Shown piece by piece: positions 26,740 through 36,296 of a stretch of DNA of 64,000 nucleotides. The translations under genes and the position numbers were made by a program. Source of the DNA: Simplicispira psychrophila DSM 11588 (GTDB lineage Bacteria > Pseudomonadota > Gammaproteobacteria > Burkholderiales > Burkholderiaceae_C). The notes under the pieces were generated by a model that saw only the letters and a list, made by a program, of their open reading frames with translations, had not been told where the DNA came from and made no database searches. Location of the stretch: contig NZ_JHYS01000001.1 of assembly GCF_000688255.1 (NCBI RefSeq), positions 372,001 through 436,000 on the forward strand. Direction: 5' to 3'. Position 1 is the first letter of the stretch; the number at the start of each line of letters is the position of its first letter.

Positions 26740-27201
26740 TCAGCCCTGGCGGAACTGCTTGCGCAAGAACGGCTTGTGGCGCGCGATGTGCGCCATCTGC
26801 GCCTCGGCAATAGTGCCGCCCAAATTTTCGCCATCGCCATTGAGCACCTCGTTGGCGTAGCGCATGGCACGCGCCACCACTTCGGTTTCGCTCACGCCCT
26901 GCGCCGTCGCCAACTCCAGCGCCACACAGCGCATGGCGCGCTGGGACAGCATCCACATGGCGCCAAACGAGTCCCAAGCGGCCGCAGCTTCTTGAGATTT
27001 TTCGCGGTCGGCGAGGATTTCATTCAACGGCTTGGCGAGAATTTCTTGCAGGCTATCGACCTGCTGTTGCAGGTGTTCTGCACGCTCTTCCCATTGAGCG
27101 GCAGTAGCTTGAACAGCGCTAGCGCCCGCAGCAACAGGCACCGGCAGGCTGCCATCCGGATTCGGCTGGGCAATGGACAGGGAGGAAGAAAAGGAGGTCA
27201 T
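26740..27201 (-). CDS. Hypothetical helical protein, coupled to queC
   Basis: The product has 153 residues. A Ser/Pro/Ala-rich N-terminus is followed by amphipathic helices ([42 protein letters not shown]) and a C-terminal segment ending in [16 protein letters not shown]. No catalytic motif or membrane helix is seen, and I do not recognise the family. Its ATG overlaps the queC stop (ATGA) and GGAGG-like bases precede it, so it is translated and coupled to queC. A phasin-like role is conceivable from the helical, amphipathic character, but there is no motif to support it. Confidence 0.6.
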   Translation of the reverse strand: MTSFSSSLSIAQPNPDGSLPVPVAAGASAVQATAAQWEERAEHLQQQVDSLQEILAKPLNEILADREKSQEAAAAWDSFGAMWMLSQRAMRCVALELATAQGVSETEVVARAMRYANEVLNGDGENLGGTIAEAQMAHIARHKPFLRKQFRQG

Positions 27202-27908
27202 AAAGTGCTTCCCTCTTGTGCGCGATAACCATCCCAGCCACGCGCACGCAGCGTGCAAGCCGGACACGTGCCACAGCCATAACCCCATTCGTGGCGCTGG
27301 CCGCGCTCGCCTTGGTAGCAGGTGTGGGTGTCTTCGACAATCAAGTCCACCAATGCCTGCCCGCCCAGCGATTCGGCCATGCGCCAGGTAGCGGCCTTGT
27401 CGATCCACATCAGCGGCGTTTCGATGCGCAGGCGCTGCGCCAGCCCTAAATTCAGCGCCAGCTGCATCGCCTTCATGGTGTCATCGCGGCAGTCCGGGTA
27501 ACCCGAAAAATCGGTCTCGCACACGCCGGTCACGATCACCTGCAGGCCGCGCCGATAGGCCAGCGCACCGGCCAGCGTCAAAAACAGCAGATTGCGCCCC
27601 GGCACAAAGGTGTTGGGCAGACCATCGGCCTGCATGGCAAACGCGACATCCTCGGTCAGCGACGAGCCACCGATCTGGCGCAGCACATCGAGACTGAGCA
27701 CATGGTCTTGGCCCAAGAACGGCTCCCATTGCGGAAAGCGCTCGCGCAGCCGCGCTAACACGACGGTGCGCGCCAGCATCTCGACGCTGTGGCGCTGACC
27801 GTAGTCAAATCCCAAGGTTTCAACGCGCTCATAGCGCTCCAAGGCATGGGCCAGGCAGGTGGTCGAATCCTGCCCGCCAGAGAAAAGAACGAGAGCGGTG
27901 GTGTGCAT
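27198..27908 (-). CDS. queC: 7-cyano-7-deazaguanine synthase
   Basis: QueC converts 7-carboxy-7-deazaguanine to preQ0 using ATP and ammonia, in the queuosine pathway. The 236-residue protein has [18 protein letters not shown], the PP-loop, [24 protein letters not shown], and the C-terminal zinc site [22 protein letters not shown] with four Cys. ATG 27908 was chosen because the PP-loop must start within the first ten residues. It is divergent from cca, whose start lies 43 bases away. Confidence 0.95.
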   Translation of the reverse strand: MHTTALVLFSGGQDSTTCLAHALERYERVETLGFDYGQRHSVEMLARTVVLARLRERFPQWEPFLGQDHVLSLDVLRQIGGSSLTEDVAFAMQADGLPNTFVPGRNLLFLTLAGALAYRRGLQVIVTGVCETDFSGYPDCRDDTMKAMQLALNLGLAQRLRIETPLMWIDKAATWRMAESLGGQALVDLIVEDTHTCYQGERGQRHEWGYGCGTCPACTLRARGWDGYRAQEGSTL

Positions 27909-27951
27909 GGGGTGATTAGAACGGCTGGGCGCGCCCCCTACACTCGGGCGC

Positions 27952-29214
27952 ATGAAAATTTACATGGTCGGCGGCGCGGTGCGTGACCGCTTGTTAGGGC
28001 GGGAGGTCAGTGACCGCGATTGGGTGGTGGTGGGCGCGACGCCAGAGCAAATGGTGGCGCAGGGCTATCTGCCGGTGGGGCGGGATTTTCCGGTGTTTTT
28101 GCACCCAAAAACCCGCGAGGAATATGCGCTGGCGCGCACTGAGAGGAAGAGCGGGCGCGGCTATCGGGGCTTTGTGGTGCAGACCTCGCCCGAGGTGACA
28201 CTGGAAGAAGACTTGGCACGGCGCGACCTAACTATCAATTCGATAGCTACTAATGCACGTCCTAAAAGCGCTGCAGACTATTTTGACCCTTATCACGGCC
28301 AGCGCGATCTGGAAAAGCGCGTGCTGCGCCATGTCACCGACGCTTTCCGCGAAGACCCGGTACGCATCCTGCGTGTGGCGCGCTTTGCGGCGCGCTTGAC
28401 CGATTTTTCCGTGGCGCCTGAGACGCTGCAGCTGATGCGCGAGATGGTGGCGCACGGCGAGGCCGATCACTTGGTGGCTGAACGCGTCTGGCAAGAACTG
28501 GCGCGCGGGCTGATGGAGGAGCAACCGTCGCGGATGTTTGAGGTGCTGCGCGCTTGCGGTGCGCTGGCGGTGGTGCTGCCCGAGGTGAACCGCCTGTGGG
28601 GCGTGCCGCAGCGTGCGGACCACCACCCCGAAATTGATACCGGCATCCACCTGATGATGGTGCTGGACATGGCCGCGCACCTGAAGGCGCCGCTGACGGT
28701 GCGCTTTGCTTGTCTGGTACACGACTTGGGCAAAGCCACCACGCCGGCGCATGTGCTGCCGCGCCACTTGGGCCACGAGGAGCGCAGCGCCCAGTTGCTC
28801 AAGGGGCTGGCCGCACGCCTGCGCGTGCCGCTGGACTGCCGCGAAATTGCCGATGTGGTGGCGCGAGAGCACGGCAATATCCACCGCAGCGCCGAACTGG
28901 ACGCGGCCGCGCTGGTGCGGCTGATTGAGCGCTGCGACGGCATCCGCAAGCCCGAGCGTTTTGCTGAAATTTTGCTGGCCTGCGAGTGCGATGCACGTGG
29001 GCGCTTGGGGCGGCAAGCATCCGCCTACCCCCAGCGCCAGCGGCTGCGGGAAGCGCTGGTGGCGCTGCAAGCGGTTGCTACGGCAACCATAGCGGCTAGC
29101 GCAGCAGCAGCGGGCGTTACCGGGCCAAAAGTGGGTGAAATGATCCACGCCGCACGGGTCAAGGCGGTGGCGGCTTGGTTGGCCTCTGCAGCCACGCCAA
29201 CACCCGCCGCCTGA
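27952..29214 (+). CDS. cca: Multifunctional CCA-adding enzyme (tRNA nucleotidyltransferase, HD domain)
   Basis: Cca adds or repairs the 3'-CCA end of tRNAs. The 420-residue protein has the class II nucleotidyltransferase start [28 protein letters not shown] with GG and DxD-type catalytic acids. [12 protein letters not shown] and LRVARFAAR follow, and a C-terminal HD phosphohydrolase domain contains [10 protein letters not shown] and EHGNIHRS. Residues 96-112 ([17 protein letters not shown]) are encoded by a 50-bp dispersed element placed where homologues have a short loop ending in IDPYGGQRDL. The enzyme core is otherwise intact. Confidence 0.94.
   Translation: MKIYMVGGAVRDRLLGREVSDRDWVVVGATPEQMVAQGYLPVGRDFPVFLHPKTREEYALARTERKSGRGYRGFVVQTSPEVTLEEDLARRDLTINSIATNARPKSAADYFDPYHGQRDLEKRVLRHVTDAFREDPVRILRVARFAARLTDFSVAPETLQLMREMVAHGEADHLVAERVWQELARGLMEEQPSRMFEVLRACGALAVVLPEVNRLWGVPQRADHHPEIDTGIHLMMVLDMAAHLKAPLTVRFACLVHDLGKATTPAHVLPRHLGHEERSAQLLKGLAARLRVPLDCREIADVVAREHGNIHRSAELDAAALVRLIERCDGIRKPERFAEILLACECDARGRLGRQASAYPQRQRLREALVALQAVATATIAASAAAAGVTGPKVGEMIHAARVKAVAAWLASAATPTPAA
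28237..28286 (+). repeat. 50-bp dispersed palindromic element, copy inside cca
   Basis: It runs AATTCGATAGCTACTAATGC, ACGTCCTAAAAGCGCTGCAG, ACTATTTTGA. It is in the same codon phase as the thiL copy, so both encode the pattern N-x-I-A-x-x-A-x-P-x-S-A-x-x-x-F-D. Confidence 0.8.
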
Positions 29215-29224
29215 CCACACAAGC

Positions 29225-29662
29225 TCAGGCCGGCACCGACTGCACCCAGCGCACGATGTCGGCCGCACTGAGTGCGCCCGAGATACGCGCCGCTTCTTTA
29301 CCGTTTTTGAACAACACCAGGGTCGGGATGCTGCGGATGTGGTAGGGCGCCGCGACTTGCGGGTGTGCCTCGGTATCAAGCTTGGCCAAGCGCATGTGCG
29401 GTTCCAGCTGACCGGCGGCTTGGACAAACGCCGGCGCCATCTGCCGGCACGGGCCGCACCACGGCGCCCAGAAATCCACCAGCATCGGAATCTGGTTGCG
29501 CTGCACCTGCTTGGCAAAGCTGGTGGCGTCCAGTTCGAGCGGCGCTGCCATAAACAGCGGCTGGTGGCAGCTACCGCAGTCGGGCGCGCTGGCCAACTGG
29601 GCCGACTGCACCCGGTTGGTGGTGTGGCAGTGCGGGCAGACGATGTGCAGAGCTTCGGTCAT
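29225..29662 (-). CDS. trxC: Thioredoxin 2 (TrxC) with N-terminal zinc ribbon
   Basis: The 145-residue protein has an N-terminal zinc ribbon (CPHCHTTN and CGSCHQP) followed by a thioredoxin domain with the active site WAPWCGPCRQM and the cis-proline region IRSIPTLVLFKNG. It acts as a cytoplasmic disulfide reductase, and TrxC proteins are usually induced by oxidative stress. ATG 29662 gives the expected length. It is convergent with cca (ends 10 bases apart) and follows a histidine kinase gene in the same direction. Confidence 0.93.
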   Translation of the reverse strand: MTEALHIVCPHCHTTNRVQSAQLASAPDCGSCHQPLFMAAPLELDATSFAKQVQRNQIPMLVDFWAPWCGPCRQMAPAFVQAAGQLEPHMRLAKLDTEAHPQVAAPYHIRSIPTLVLFKNGKEAARISGALSAADIVRWVQSVPA

Positions 29663-29718
29663 GGCGGGCTTTCTCAAGAGAAGTGGTGGTCACGACATCG
29701 GGCCAAAGGGACATAAAT

Positions 29719-30531
29719 TCAAGCGGAGAAACGCACACTGACCGTACAACCGGCACCCAGCACCGCCGTGGCCTGGGCGTCGCCGCCATGGCGCTGGGCA
29801 ATGGCGCGCACTGCCGCTAGGCCGGTACCGACCCCTTCAAACTCAGTCGCACGGTGCAGGCGCTGGAACATGCCAAACAGGCCGGCGGCCTGCGCCGGAT
29901 TGAAGCCGGCGCCGTTGTCCTGCACGCGCAGCGTGACGCTGCCGTCGGCGCTGCATTCGCCCACGACGGCAATGCGCGCCGGATCGCACCCGCGCGTGAA
30001 TTTGAGCGCGTTACCAACCAGCTCGGCCAGCAGCTGGCGCAACAGCGCGGCGTCGCCCTGCACGCTGGGCAGGTCGGGAGCGATATGCCACTGCACGACC
30101 CGGCCTTGCACCTGCGCGGCCAGCGTAGCCTGCACTTCGTGCGCCAGCGCGGTCAGCGCAACCGGCTGGCGCAGCAGGGGCGCGTGGGCGATGCGCGACA
30201 GCGCCAGCAGACCATCCAGCATGCGCCCCATGCGCCGCGCCGACTGGTCCATGGTGGATAGAAATTCCTGCGCCTCCGCCAGCGCTTCCCCCTGCAGGCC
30301 AGCGTCCTGCAGCAGTTCGGCCACCAACGGGCCATAGGAGGTGATGTGGCGCAGCGGCGCGCGCAAGTCGTGTGAGACGGCGCGCAAAAATTCTTCCTGC
30401 GCCGCACGCAGCGCGGCCAGTTCACGCTCGCGCTCGGCCAACAGGGCAAGCGCCTGTGACAGCGTTGGTGCTGGCAGCGGCGCTAACGCGGGCTCGGCAG
30501 CGGTGTCAAGCCAAGGCGCCATCCCGCTCAT
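29719..30531 (-). CDS. Soluble sensor histidine kinase (HisKA-HATPase)
   Basis: The 270-residue protein has no membrane helix or sensor domain. After a Pro/Ala-rich N-terminus and a short coiled coil (LALLAERERELAALRAAQEEF) comes the H-box VSHDLRAPLRHITSYG, then N-box ELVGNALKF, G1 DNGAGF and G2 GVGTGLA. This arrangement resembles the C-terminal part of bacteriophytochrome-type or PAS-kinases. It overlaps glmU by the ATGA of the stop/start, and no response regulator is adjacent. The signal and partner are unknown. The short length suggests an orphan kinase that may act with a separate sensor. Confidence 0.85.
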   Translation of the reverse strand: MSGMAPWLDTAAEPALAPLPAPTLSQALALLAERERELAALRAAQEEFLRAVSHDLRAPLRHITSYGPLVAELLQDAGLQGEALAEAQEFLSTMDQSARRMGRMLDGLLALSRIAHAPLLRQPVALTALAHEVQATLAAQVQGRVVQWHIAPDLPSVQGDAALLRQLLAELVGNALKFTRGCDPARIAVVGECSADGSVTLRVQDNGAGFNPAQAAGLFGMFQRLHRATEFEGVGTGLAAVRAIAQRHGGDAQATAVLGAGCTVSVRFSA

Positions 30532-31991
30532 GGCTTGGGCAGCTTGGCAGGGCGCGTCCAGTTCGTCAGATGGACCTGTTTGCCGCGCGCCACGCCCAGC
30601 GCGCCCGCTGGCACGGCTTTGGTGACGGTCGAGCCGCCGCCCACAGTCGCACCAGCGCCAATGGTGATCGGCGCCACCAGCACGCAGTTGCTGCCAATGT
30701 GCACATCGGCCTCGATCACGGTACGGTGCTTGTTGGCGCCGTCGTAGTTGGCGGTGATGCTGCCGGCGCCGTAGTTGACGCGCTCGCCCACCGTGGCGTC
30801 GCCCAGATAGGCCAGGTGGTTGGCCTTGGCGCCATCGGCCAGGGTGGAATTTTTGACTTCGACAAAGTTGCCGATGTGTACCGCGCGGCCCAGCTGCGCG
30901 CCGGGGCGCAGGCGGGCGAACGGCCCGATCAGCGCACCCTCGCCCACCGCCACGCCGGCTTGCTCGCCATCGATGTGGGTGTAGGGGTGAATCACCGCAC
31001 CCGCCGCAATCACCGCATTGGCAATGCAGCAGTGCGCGCCAATCTGCACGCCCTCGCCCAGTTCCACGCGGCCGGTGAAAATGCAGCCGACGTCGATTTC
31101 CACGTCCTGCCCGCAAACCAATGCGCCGCGCACACCGGTTCGTGGGTCGTCGCGCAGGTCAAAACGCGCCGGATCGGCCAAGCGCACGCCCTGCTCCATC
31201 AGCGCATGCGCCTGGCGCAGTTGGTAGGCACGCTCCAGCTCGGCCAGTTGCACCGGGCTGTTGACGCCGGCGACCTGCAACGCGTCACTGATGCGGTGCG
31301 CCAGCACTGGCACGCCATCCGCCACGGCCAGGGCGACGATGTCGGTCAGGTAATACTCGCCCTGGGCGTTGTGATTGGTCAAGCGGCCCAGCCACGGCGC
31401 CAGCAGGCGCGCCGGTACGGCCAGGATGCCGCTGTAGACCTCGGTGATGGCGCGCTGGGCCTCGCTGGCGTCCTTGTGCTCGACGATGGCCTGCACCGCA
31501 CCCGCGGCGTTGCGCACGATGCGGCCATAGCCGGTCGGGTCGGGCAGCGTCACCGTCAGTAGCGCCAGCGCGCCGTCGTATACGTCATCGATCACGCCTT
31601 CCGAGGCAGCAATCAGCGCACGCAGCGTGTCCGGCTGGGTCAGCGGCACATCGCCCGACAGCACCACCACCGTGCCATCGGTACGCAACTGCGGCAGCGC
31701 CTGCTGCACGGCGTGGCCGGTGCCCAACTGCGGCTCCTGGCGAACAAATGCCAATTCAAATTCAGGGTTAAAAGTAGCACTAACGCTTGCTGCACCTGCG
31801 GTAGCAGCTTCTACTTCCATAGCACCATGGCCAGTGATGACGATGGCGCTGCGCGCCTGCAAATGCGCCGCCTGGTCCAGTACATGCTGCAGCAGCGGCC
31901 GCCCGGCCAGACGCTGCAAAACTTTGGGCAAACGGCTTTTCATGCGCGTGCCTTTGCCGGCGGCCATGATGAGGATGTCGAGTGGTGTCAT
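30528..31991 (-). CDS. glmU: Bifunctional UDP-GlcNAc pyrophosphorylase / glucosamine-1-phosphate N-acetyltransferase
   Basis: GlmU acetylates glucosamine-1-phosphate and then transfers UMP to make UDP-GlcNAc for peptidoglycan and LPS. The protein has 487 residues, about 30 more than E. coli GlmU. It shows the uridylyltransferase signature LDILIMAAGKGTRMKSRLPKVL, VLSGDVPL, EYYLTDI, a left-handed beta-helix of hexapeptide repeats, and the catalytic EVKNSTLADGAKANHLAYLGD. Part of the extra length (about residues 59-75, AATAGAASVSATFNPEF) coincides with a derivative of the 50-bp dispersed element. ATG 31991 was taken; its stop overlaps the kinase start. Confidence 0.95.
   Translation of the reverse strand: MTPLDILIMAAGKGTRMKSRLPKVLQRLAGRPLLQHVLDQAAHLQARSAIVITGHGAMEVEAATAGAASVSATFNPEFELAFVRQEPQLGTGHAVQQALPQLRTDGTVVVLSGDVPLTQPDTLRALIAASEGVIDDVYDGALALLTVTLPDPTGYGRIVRNAAGAVQAIVEHKDASEAQRAITEVYSGILAVPARLLAPWLGRLTNHNAQGEYYLTDIVALAVADGVPVLAHRISDALQVAGVNSPVQLAELERAYQLRQAHALMEQGVRLADPARFDLRDDPRTGVRGALVCGQDVEIDVGCIFTGRVELGEGVQIGAHCCIANAVIAAGAVIHPYTHIDGEQAGVAVGEGALIGPFARLRPGAQLGRAVHIGNFVEVKNSTLADGAKANHLAYLGDATVGERVNYGAGSITANYDGANKHRTVIEADVHIGSNCVLVAPITIGAGATVGGGSTVTKAVPAGALGVARGKQVHLTNWTRPAKLPKP
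31768..31816 (+). repeat. Derivative of the 50-bp dispersed element inside glmU
   Basis: It contains AAAGTAGCACTAACGCTTGC, TGCACCTGCGGTAGCAGC, close to the intergenic copies' TTGCTGCACAAGCG core but one base shorter before the CGCTTGC. It is oriented against the glmU reading direction. Because of the indel and divergence it is the least certain of the listed copies. Confidence 0.5.
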
Positions 31992-32091
31992 AAAAACTCC
32001 GTGGTCCGGTGCGGTTGGTGGCGGCGCGCTCGCAGGCGGCGCACGCCCAGCGTACCGGCGCGATTATCGGGGCCGTGCGGCGCCAGCGGAA

Positions 32092-32853
32092 CTACAACAG
32101 CGGCACACAGCGCGCCGGCTGGTCGTAGTACTCGGCCAGGCGTTCCAGCGCATGGGGATTGGGCAGGCGCAGCCGGCCGTGCGCGATGTCGTGCAACCCC
32201 AGTTTGGCCAGCCGGCGCAGCGTTTTGTTGGTGTGTACCAGTGACAGCCCCAACGCATCGGCAATGTGCTGCTGGTTGAGCGGAAAAGGCACACTGCCGC
32301 CCTCGGCCAGGCCCAGCCGCTCCAAGCGCCGGTAGAGGTGCATCAGCAGCATCGCCACACGCTCGGTGGCATTGCGCTGCCCGGTGGTCAGCAGGTTGTC
32401 GTCCACAAAGCTCTCGCCACGCGCCGACAGCCAGGTGATGTCATAGCCCAGCCGCGGCTCGGTGCGAAACAGCTCCCACAGGCGGTCGCCGGTAAACACG
32501 CACAGCGCGCAGTCGGTCACGGCCTCGACGCCGTGCGCGGCACTGTCGCCAAACTCCTGCTGCAAGCCCACCAGATCGCCTGGCAGCACGAAGTTGAGGA
32601 TCTGCCGGCGCCCGTCGCTGAGCGTCTTGTAGCGAAACGCCCAGCCGGCGTACAGGGTGAACAACTTGCCGTTGGGGGCGTATTCGCGGATCACCGCCGC
32701 GCCGGCCGACACTGCCAGTACACCGCTGCGAAAAGATTCGATAAACGCCAGCTGCTGCGGCGTCACGGACGTGAACGCATCCGTCTGGCGCAGCCGGCAA
32801 TCACTGCAGTGGGGTGGGCAAAATCTGACAGCAAGCGGAGGAACGTGGTGCAT
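32092..32853 (-). CDS. CRP/FNR family transcriptional regulator with N-terminal cysteines
   Basis: The 253-residue protein has a cyclic-nucleotide-binding-like beta-barrel (about residues 45-150) and a winged-helix C-terminus containing NQQHIADALGLSLVHTNKTLRRLA, the recognition helix. The N-terminus carries Cys12, Cys16 and Cys19 (FCPPHCSDC), and Cys115 and Cys118 lie in the barrel (TDCALC). This roughly resembles the four-Cys iron-sulfur arrangement of FNR, but the spacing differs, so redox sensing is only a possibility. It is divergent from the BLUF gene with 145 bases between starts. Confidence 0.85.
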   Translation of the reverse strand: MHHVPPLAVRFCPPHCSDCRLRQTDAFTSVTPQQLAFIESFRSGVLAVSAGAAVIREYAPNGKLFTLYAGWAFRYKTLSDGRRQILNFVLPGDLVGLQQEFGDSAAHGVEAVTDCALCVFTGDRLWELFRTEPRLGYDITWLSARGESFVDDNLLTTGQRNATERVAMLLMHLYRRLERLGLAEGGSVPFPLNQQHIADALGLSLVHTNKTLRRLAKLGLHDIAHGRLRLPNPHALERLAEYYDQPARCVPLL

Positions 32854-32926
32854 CGTGGGCGGATTCTAGAAGGGCGGCCAACCGGCCGCCCCACAGTGGC
32901 CCGTGGCACATGGGTTGCCGTTTGGC

Positions 32927-32951
32927 GTGTGGTGTGTGGTGTGTGGTGTGT
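32927..32951. repeat. Heptamer tandem repeat (GTGTGGT) between the CRP/FNR and BLUF genes
   Basis: Three complete GTGTGGT units and four further bases follow each other without mismatch. They lie 48 bases before the BLUF start and 74 bases upstream of the CRP/FNR start, in the shared promoter region. Such repeats can change copy number by slippage. Confidence 0.8.
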
Positions 32952-32998
32952 CTTTTGACATTGCAATGACATGGAGGGTTGCTTACAGTGGTACGCCT

Positions 32999-33400
32999 AT
33001 GACCTCGTCCCTGAACACCCTCTATGAAGTGCTGTATGTCAGCGTGCTGGCGCCCGGCGCTCCGGTCAGCGCCGTCGCGGAGATTGCCGGCCATGCGCGT
33101 GCCGCCAATGCGCAGCGCGGCATCACCGGCCTGCTGGTGTTTGACGGCAACGGCTTTTGCCAGCAGCTGGAGGGCACGCAAAAAAATGTGCTCTCCGCCA
33201 TGGAGCGGATTAGCCAGGACGCCCGCCACGTGCAGATCAGTGTGGTGCACCACGGCCCGCTGACGGCGCGGCGTTTTTCTGACTTCAGCCTGGCTTTCAG
33301 CCCAGCAGAAGATGCCGACACGCTGGCGGCGCTGGCTTTGCTCGACGGCGAGGCGGCGCTGCAGGCATTCCATGCACTGCGTGCGAGCGTGCTGCTGTAA
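32999..33400 (+). CDS. Short BLUF-domain blue-light photoreceptor
   Basis: BLUF domains bind FAD and respond to blue light. The 133-residue protein contains essentially only this domain. Aligning by hand to cyanobacterial PixD, the flavin-switch residues are all present: Tyr13 (VLYVS), Asn37 (ARAANAQRGITGLL) and Gln55 (FCQQLEG). No output domain is attached, so it must signal through a partner; the divergent CRP/FNR regulator is an obvious candidate, which is inference. ATG 32999 was chosen because GGAGGG lies upstream and the domain starts soon after. Confidence 0.88.
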   Translation: MTSSLNTLYEVLYVSVLAPGAPVSAVAEIAGHARAANAQRGITGLLVFDGNGFCQQLEGTQKNVLSAMERISQDARHVQISVVHHGPLTARRFSDFSLAFSPAEDADTLAALALLDGEAALQAFHALRASVLL

Positions 33401-33434
33401 ATAACACGCGCTTTGGCGCCAGCGCCTGCCAGCT

Positions 33435-33484
33435 AAAACCCTAGCTGCTGGCGCTTGCTGCACAAGCGTTGCAGCCAAATTCGC
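33435..33484 (+). repeat. 50-bp dispersed palindromic element, intergenic copy
   Basis: It reads AAAACCCTAGCTGCTGGCGC, TTGCTGCACAAGCGTTGCAG, CCAAATTCGC. Immediately upstream (33420-33434) is AGCGCCTGCCAGCTA, an inverted partial copy of its first half, so the site can form a longer hairpin. It lies between the convergent BLUF and tyrS genes. Confidence 0.75.
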
Positions 33485-33494
33485 TGTATTTCTC

Positions 33495-34727
33495 TCAGGC
33501 CAGTGTCACGCGGGCAAATTTGCGCTTGCCCACCTGCACCACATAGCTGCCCACGTCCAGCTTCAAACCGCGCTCGCTGACCACGCTGCCGTCCACCCGC
33601 ACACCACCGCCGTCGATCAGGCGATTAGCCTCACTGGTCGAGGGGGCCAAGTTGGCCTGCTTGAGCAGCGCGCCGATGCCCAGCGGCGCGCCGGACAGCG
33701 CCACTTCAGCAATCTCGTCGGGCACGCCGCCCTTGCTGCGGTTGATGAAGTCCTGCTCGGCCGCGTCGGCGGCAGCCGCGCTGTGAAAGCGTGCGGTGAT
33801 TTCTTTCGCCAGCGCCACTTTGGCGTCCTTGGGATTGCGCCCAGCGGCAATCTCGGCCCTGAACGCGGCAATCTCGGCCAAGCTTTTAAACGACAGCAGC
33901 GTGTACCAGTCCCACATCAGCGTGTCCGAAATACTCAGCACCTTGGCAAACATGGTGTTGGCGTCTTCGGTGATGCCGATGTAGTTGTTTTTCGACTTGG
34001 ACATCTTCTCGACGCCGTCCAGCCCGACCAGCAGTGGCATGGTGAGCACGCACTGCGGCTCCTGGCCGTATTCCTGTTGCAAGTGGCGACCCATCAGCAA
34101 ATTGAATTTTTGATCCGTGCCGCCCAGCTCGAGGTCGGCCTTGAGCGCCACCGAGTCGTAACCCTGCATCAACGGGTACAAAAACTCATGCACTGCAATC
34201 GGCGTGCCGGCCTTGAAACGGTCGTGAAAGTCGTTGCGCTCCATCATCCGTGCCACAGTAAATTTGGCGGCCAGCTGGATCATGCCGGTGGCACCCAGCG
34301 GCTCGCACCACTCGCTGTTGTAGCGAATCTCAGTTTTGGCCGGGTCGAGCACCAAACTGGCTTGCTGGTAATAGGTTTCGGCGTTGAACTTGATTTGCTC
34401 CGGCGTCAACGGCGGGCGCGTGTTGTTGCGCCCGGACGGGTCGCCAATCAGGCTGGTGAAGTCGCCAATCAAGAAAATCACCTGGTGGCCCAGGTCTTGC
34501 AGCTGGCGCATTTTGTTCAGCACCACGGTGTGGCCGATGTGGATGTCGGGCGCAGTCGGGTCCAGGCCGAGCTTGATGCGCAGCGGCTGGCCGCTGGCTT
34601 GAGAGCGTGTCAGCTTCTTTACCCACTCGTCTTGCGGCAGCAGTTCCTGCACGCCGCGCAGCGAGACTTCAAGCGCTTGTCTTACATCTTCGGACACCGC
34701 AACCGGTGTAACAAAATCTTGATTCAT
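33495..34727 (-). CDS. tyrS: Tyrosyl-tRNA synthetase
   Basis: TyrS charges tRNA-Tyr. The 410-residue protein has the class I signature [18 protein letters not shown] (HIGH), the ATP loop KMSKSKNNY, and a C-terminal S4-like RNA-binding domain ([31 protein letters not shown]). [17 protein letters not shown] is typical of the TyrRS group with KMSKS. ATG 34727 gives the usual N-terminus; an upstream in-frame extension to 34895 is not family-like. It is divergent from the M23 peptidase gene. Confidence 0.97.
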   Translation of the reverse strand: MNQDFVTPVAVSEDVRQALEVSLRGVQELLPQDEWVKKLTRSQASGQPLRIKLGLDPTAPDIHIGHTVVLNKMRQLQDLGHQVIFLIGDFTSLIGDPSGRNNTRPPLTPEQIKFNAETYYQQASLVLDPAKTEIRYNSEWCEPLGATGMIQLAAKFTVARMMERNDFHDRFKAGTPIAVHEFLYPLMQGYDSVALKADLELGGTDQKFNLLMGRHLQQEYGQEPQCVLTMPLLVGLDGVEKMSKSKNNYIGITEDANTMFAKVLSISDTLMWDWYTLLSFKSLAEIAAFRAEIAAGRNPKDAKVALAKEITARFHSAAAADAAEQDFINRSKGGVPDEIAEVALSGAPLGIGALLKQANLAPSTSEANRLIDGGGVRVDGSVVSERGLKLDVGSYVVQVGKRKFARVTLA

Positions 34728-34763
34728 AAGGGTTTTCCTGGGGTGCTCGGGCGTCGCCCTGGC

Positions 34764-34769
34764 TATAAT
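34764..34769 (+). promoter_or_regulatory. Putative -10 box (TATAAT) upstream of the M23 peptidase gene
   Basis: TATAAT occurs as a perfect -10 hexamer in otherwise GC-rich spacer DNA between tyrS and the M23 gene. A convincing -35 at 16-18 bases upstream is not visible. It would give a leader of about 140 bases to the chosen start. Confidence 0.35.
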
Positions 34770-34918
34770 TCGGGCCACATTGCAGTGGCGGATTCTACGT
34801 AGTCCCGCTATTTCGACCCGCTCGAACGGCTGCATCCTGACAGTTTGTGCGTTCCGAAGCCCTCGTGCTGATCCAGCCCGGTGCCCCACGGACACACGCT
34901 CACCCTGGGGATTTACCT

Positions 34919-36280
34919 TTGAAATACGGTTTCACCACCGCCAGCCAGGCATTGCTTGGCCGGTTGTCTCGCAGCATTCAGCAGCATCCCAAACGCATCA
35001 CGGCCGCTCTGGCCACGGTTCTACTGACCGGCGGCGGCGGCGCGTTTGCCGTGGCCTCGTTTGGCCCCGATCCGGTCGATTTGCCGGTGACCCTGATCGA
35101 GCAGCCGGTGGAATCGCTGGCCAGTGGTCAATCCCTGGCCGAGTTGATCGACCGGCCCGGGTTTTCGCTCTACCGCTCTGGCCACGTCCGCGCCAGCGAT
35201 ACCGCTGAATCGCTGCTCCGGCGCCTGGGCATTGCCGATCCGGCCGCCGCCGCTTTTTTACGCCGCGATGCCAACGCCCAGCGCAATCTGCTGGGGCGCA
35301 CCGGGCGCATCCTCTCGGCCGAAACCTCGGACGACCACCGTTTGGTGCGCATCACGGCACGCTGGGCGCACGACGACGACGGCACCTTCCAGCGCCTGGT
35401 GATCGAAAAATCAGGCAACGGCTTTGTCTCGCACATCACTTCGGCCCCGCTCACCACCTCCAGCCGTCTGGCCGGCGGCGTGGTGCGCAGTTCGCTGTTT
35501 GCCGCCACCGACGCGGCCAGCATCCCGGACGCCGTGGCCGTACAGATGGCCGAGCTGTTTTCGGGCAATATCGACTTTCACCGCGCCCTGCGCCAAGGCG
35601 ACCGCTTCTCGGTGGTCTACGAAACCCTGGAAGCCGACGGCGAACTGCTGCGCAGCGGCCGCGTGCTCAGCGCTGAATTCCACAACAACGGCAAGACGCA
35701 CCAGGCCATGTGGTTCCAGGAGCCGGGCGCGAGCAAAGGCGCCTACTACACGCTCGCGGGCCAGAACATGCGCCGCGCCTACCTGACCTCCCCGGTCGAG
35801 TTCTCGCGCGTTTCCAGTGGCTTCAAGATGCGCTTTCACCCCATTCTGCAAACGTGGCGCGCCCACCTGGGCACCGACTTTGCTGCACCTTCGGGCACCG
35901 CCGTGCGCACCGTCGGCGACGGTGTGATCGAGTTCGCCGGGGTGCAGAACGGCTATGGCAACGTGGTGTACGTCAAGCACCGCAACCAGCACGTCACCGT
36001 GTATGCCCACCTGAGCCGCATCGACGTGCGCACCAACCAGGCGGTGGACCAGGGCCAGACCCTTGGCGCCGTCGGCGCCACCGGCTGGGCCACCGGCCCA
36101 CACCTGCACTTTGAATTCCGCATCAACGGCCAACAGCAGGACCCGATGCTCATCGCCCAGCAAAGCGAATCCGCCCAGCCGGTGTCGGCCGCTGCACGCC
36201 CCGCATTCAACCGCCTGGCCGCCAGCATGCGCATGCAGCTGACCTCGGCCGAACTGATCGAGCAAGCCAGCGCCGACTGA
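34919..36280 (+). CDS. M23 family peptidoglycan endopeptidase (LytM domain), membrane-anchored
   Basis: This protein would act on peptidoglycan cross-links in the periplasm. From the chosen TTG it has 453 residues: a membrane helix near residues 24-45 ([21 protein letters not shown]), a LysM-like/OapA-type middle region, and a C-terminal M23 domain. [21 protein letters not shown] carries the first zinc His and Asp, and [12 protein letters not shown] carries the HxH. All zinc ligands are intact. The start is uncertain: TTG 34919 gives the N-terminus I expect for the family, GTG 34847 is an in-frame alternative. anmK follows by 16 bases. Confidence 0.88.
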   Translation: MKYGFTTASQALLGRLSRSIQQHPKRITAALATVLLTGGGGAFAVASFGPDPVDLPVTLIEQPVESLASGQSLAELIDRPGFSLYRSGHVRASDTAESLLRRLGIADPAAAAFLRRDANAQRNLLGRTGRILSAETSDDHRLVRITARWAHDDDGTFQRLVIEKSGNGFVSHITSAPLTTSSRLAGGVVRSSLFAATDAASIPDAVAVQMAELFSGNIDFHRALRQGDRFSVVYETLEADGELLRSGRVLSAEFHNNGKTHQAMWFQEPGASKGAYYTLAGQNMRRAYLTSPVEFSRVSSGFKMRFHPILQTWRAHLGTDFAAPSGTAVRTVGDGVIEFAGVQNGYGNVVYVKHRNQHVTVYAHLSRIDVRTNQAVDQGQTLGAVGATGWATGPHLHFEFRINGQQQDPMLIAQQSESAQPVSAAARPAFNRLAASMRMQLTSAELIEQASAD

Positions 36281-36296
36281 GCCATCTGCGCCCTGC

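Noticed and set aside
29083-29132. Possible further copy of the 50-bp element near the 3' end of cca
   Set aside because: ATAG and GCGC fall in register, but the segment is GC-rich and its protein ([25 protein letters not shown]) looks like ordinary Cca sequence, so chance similarity is likely.
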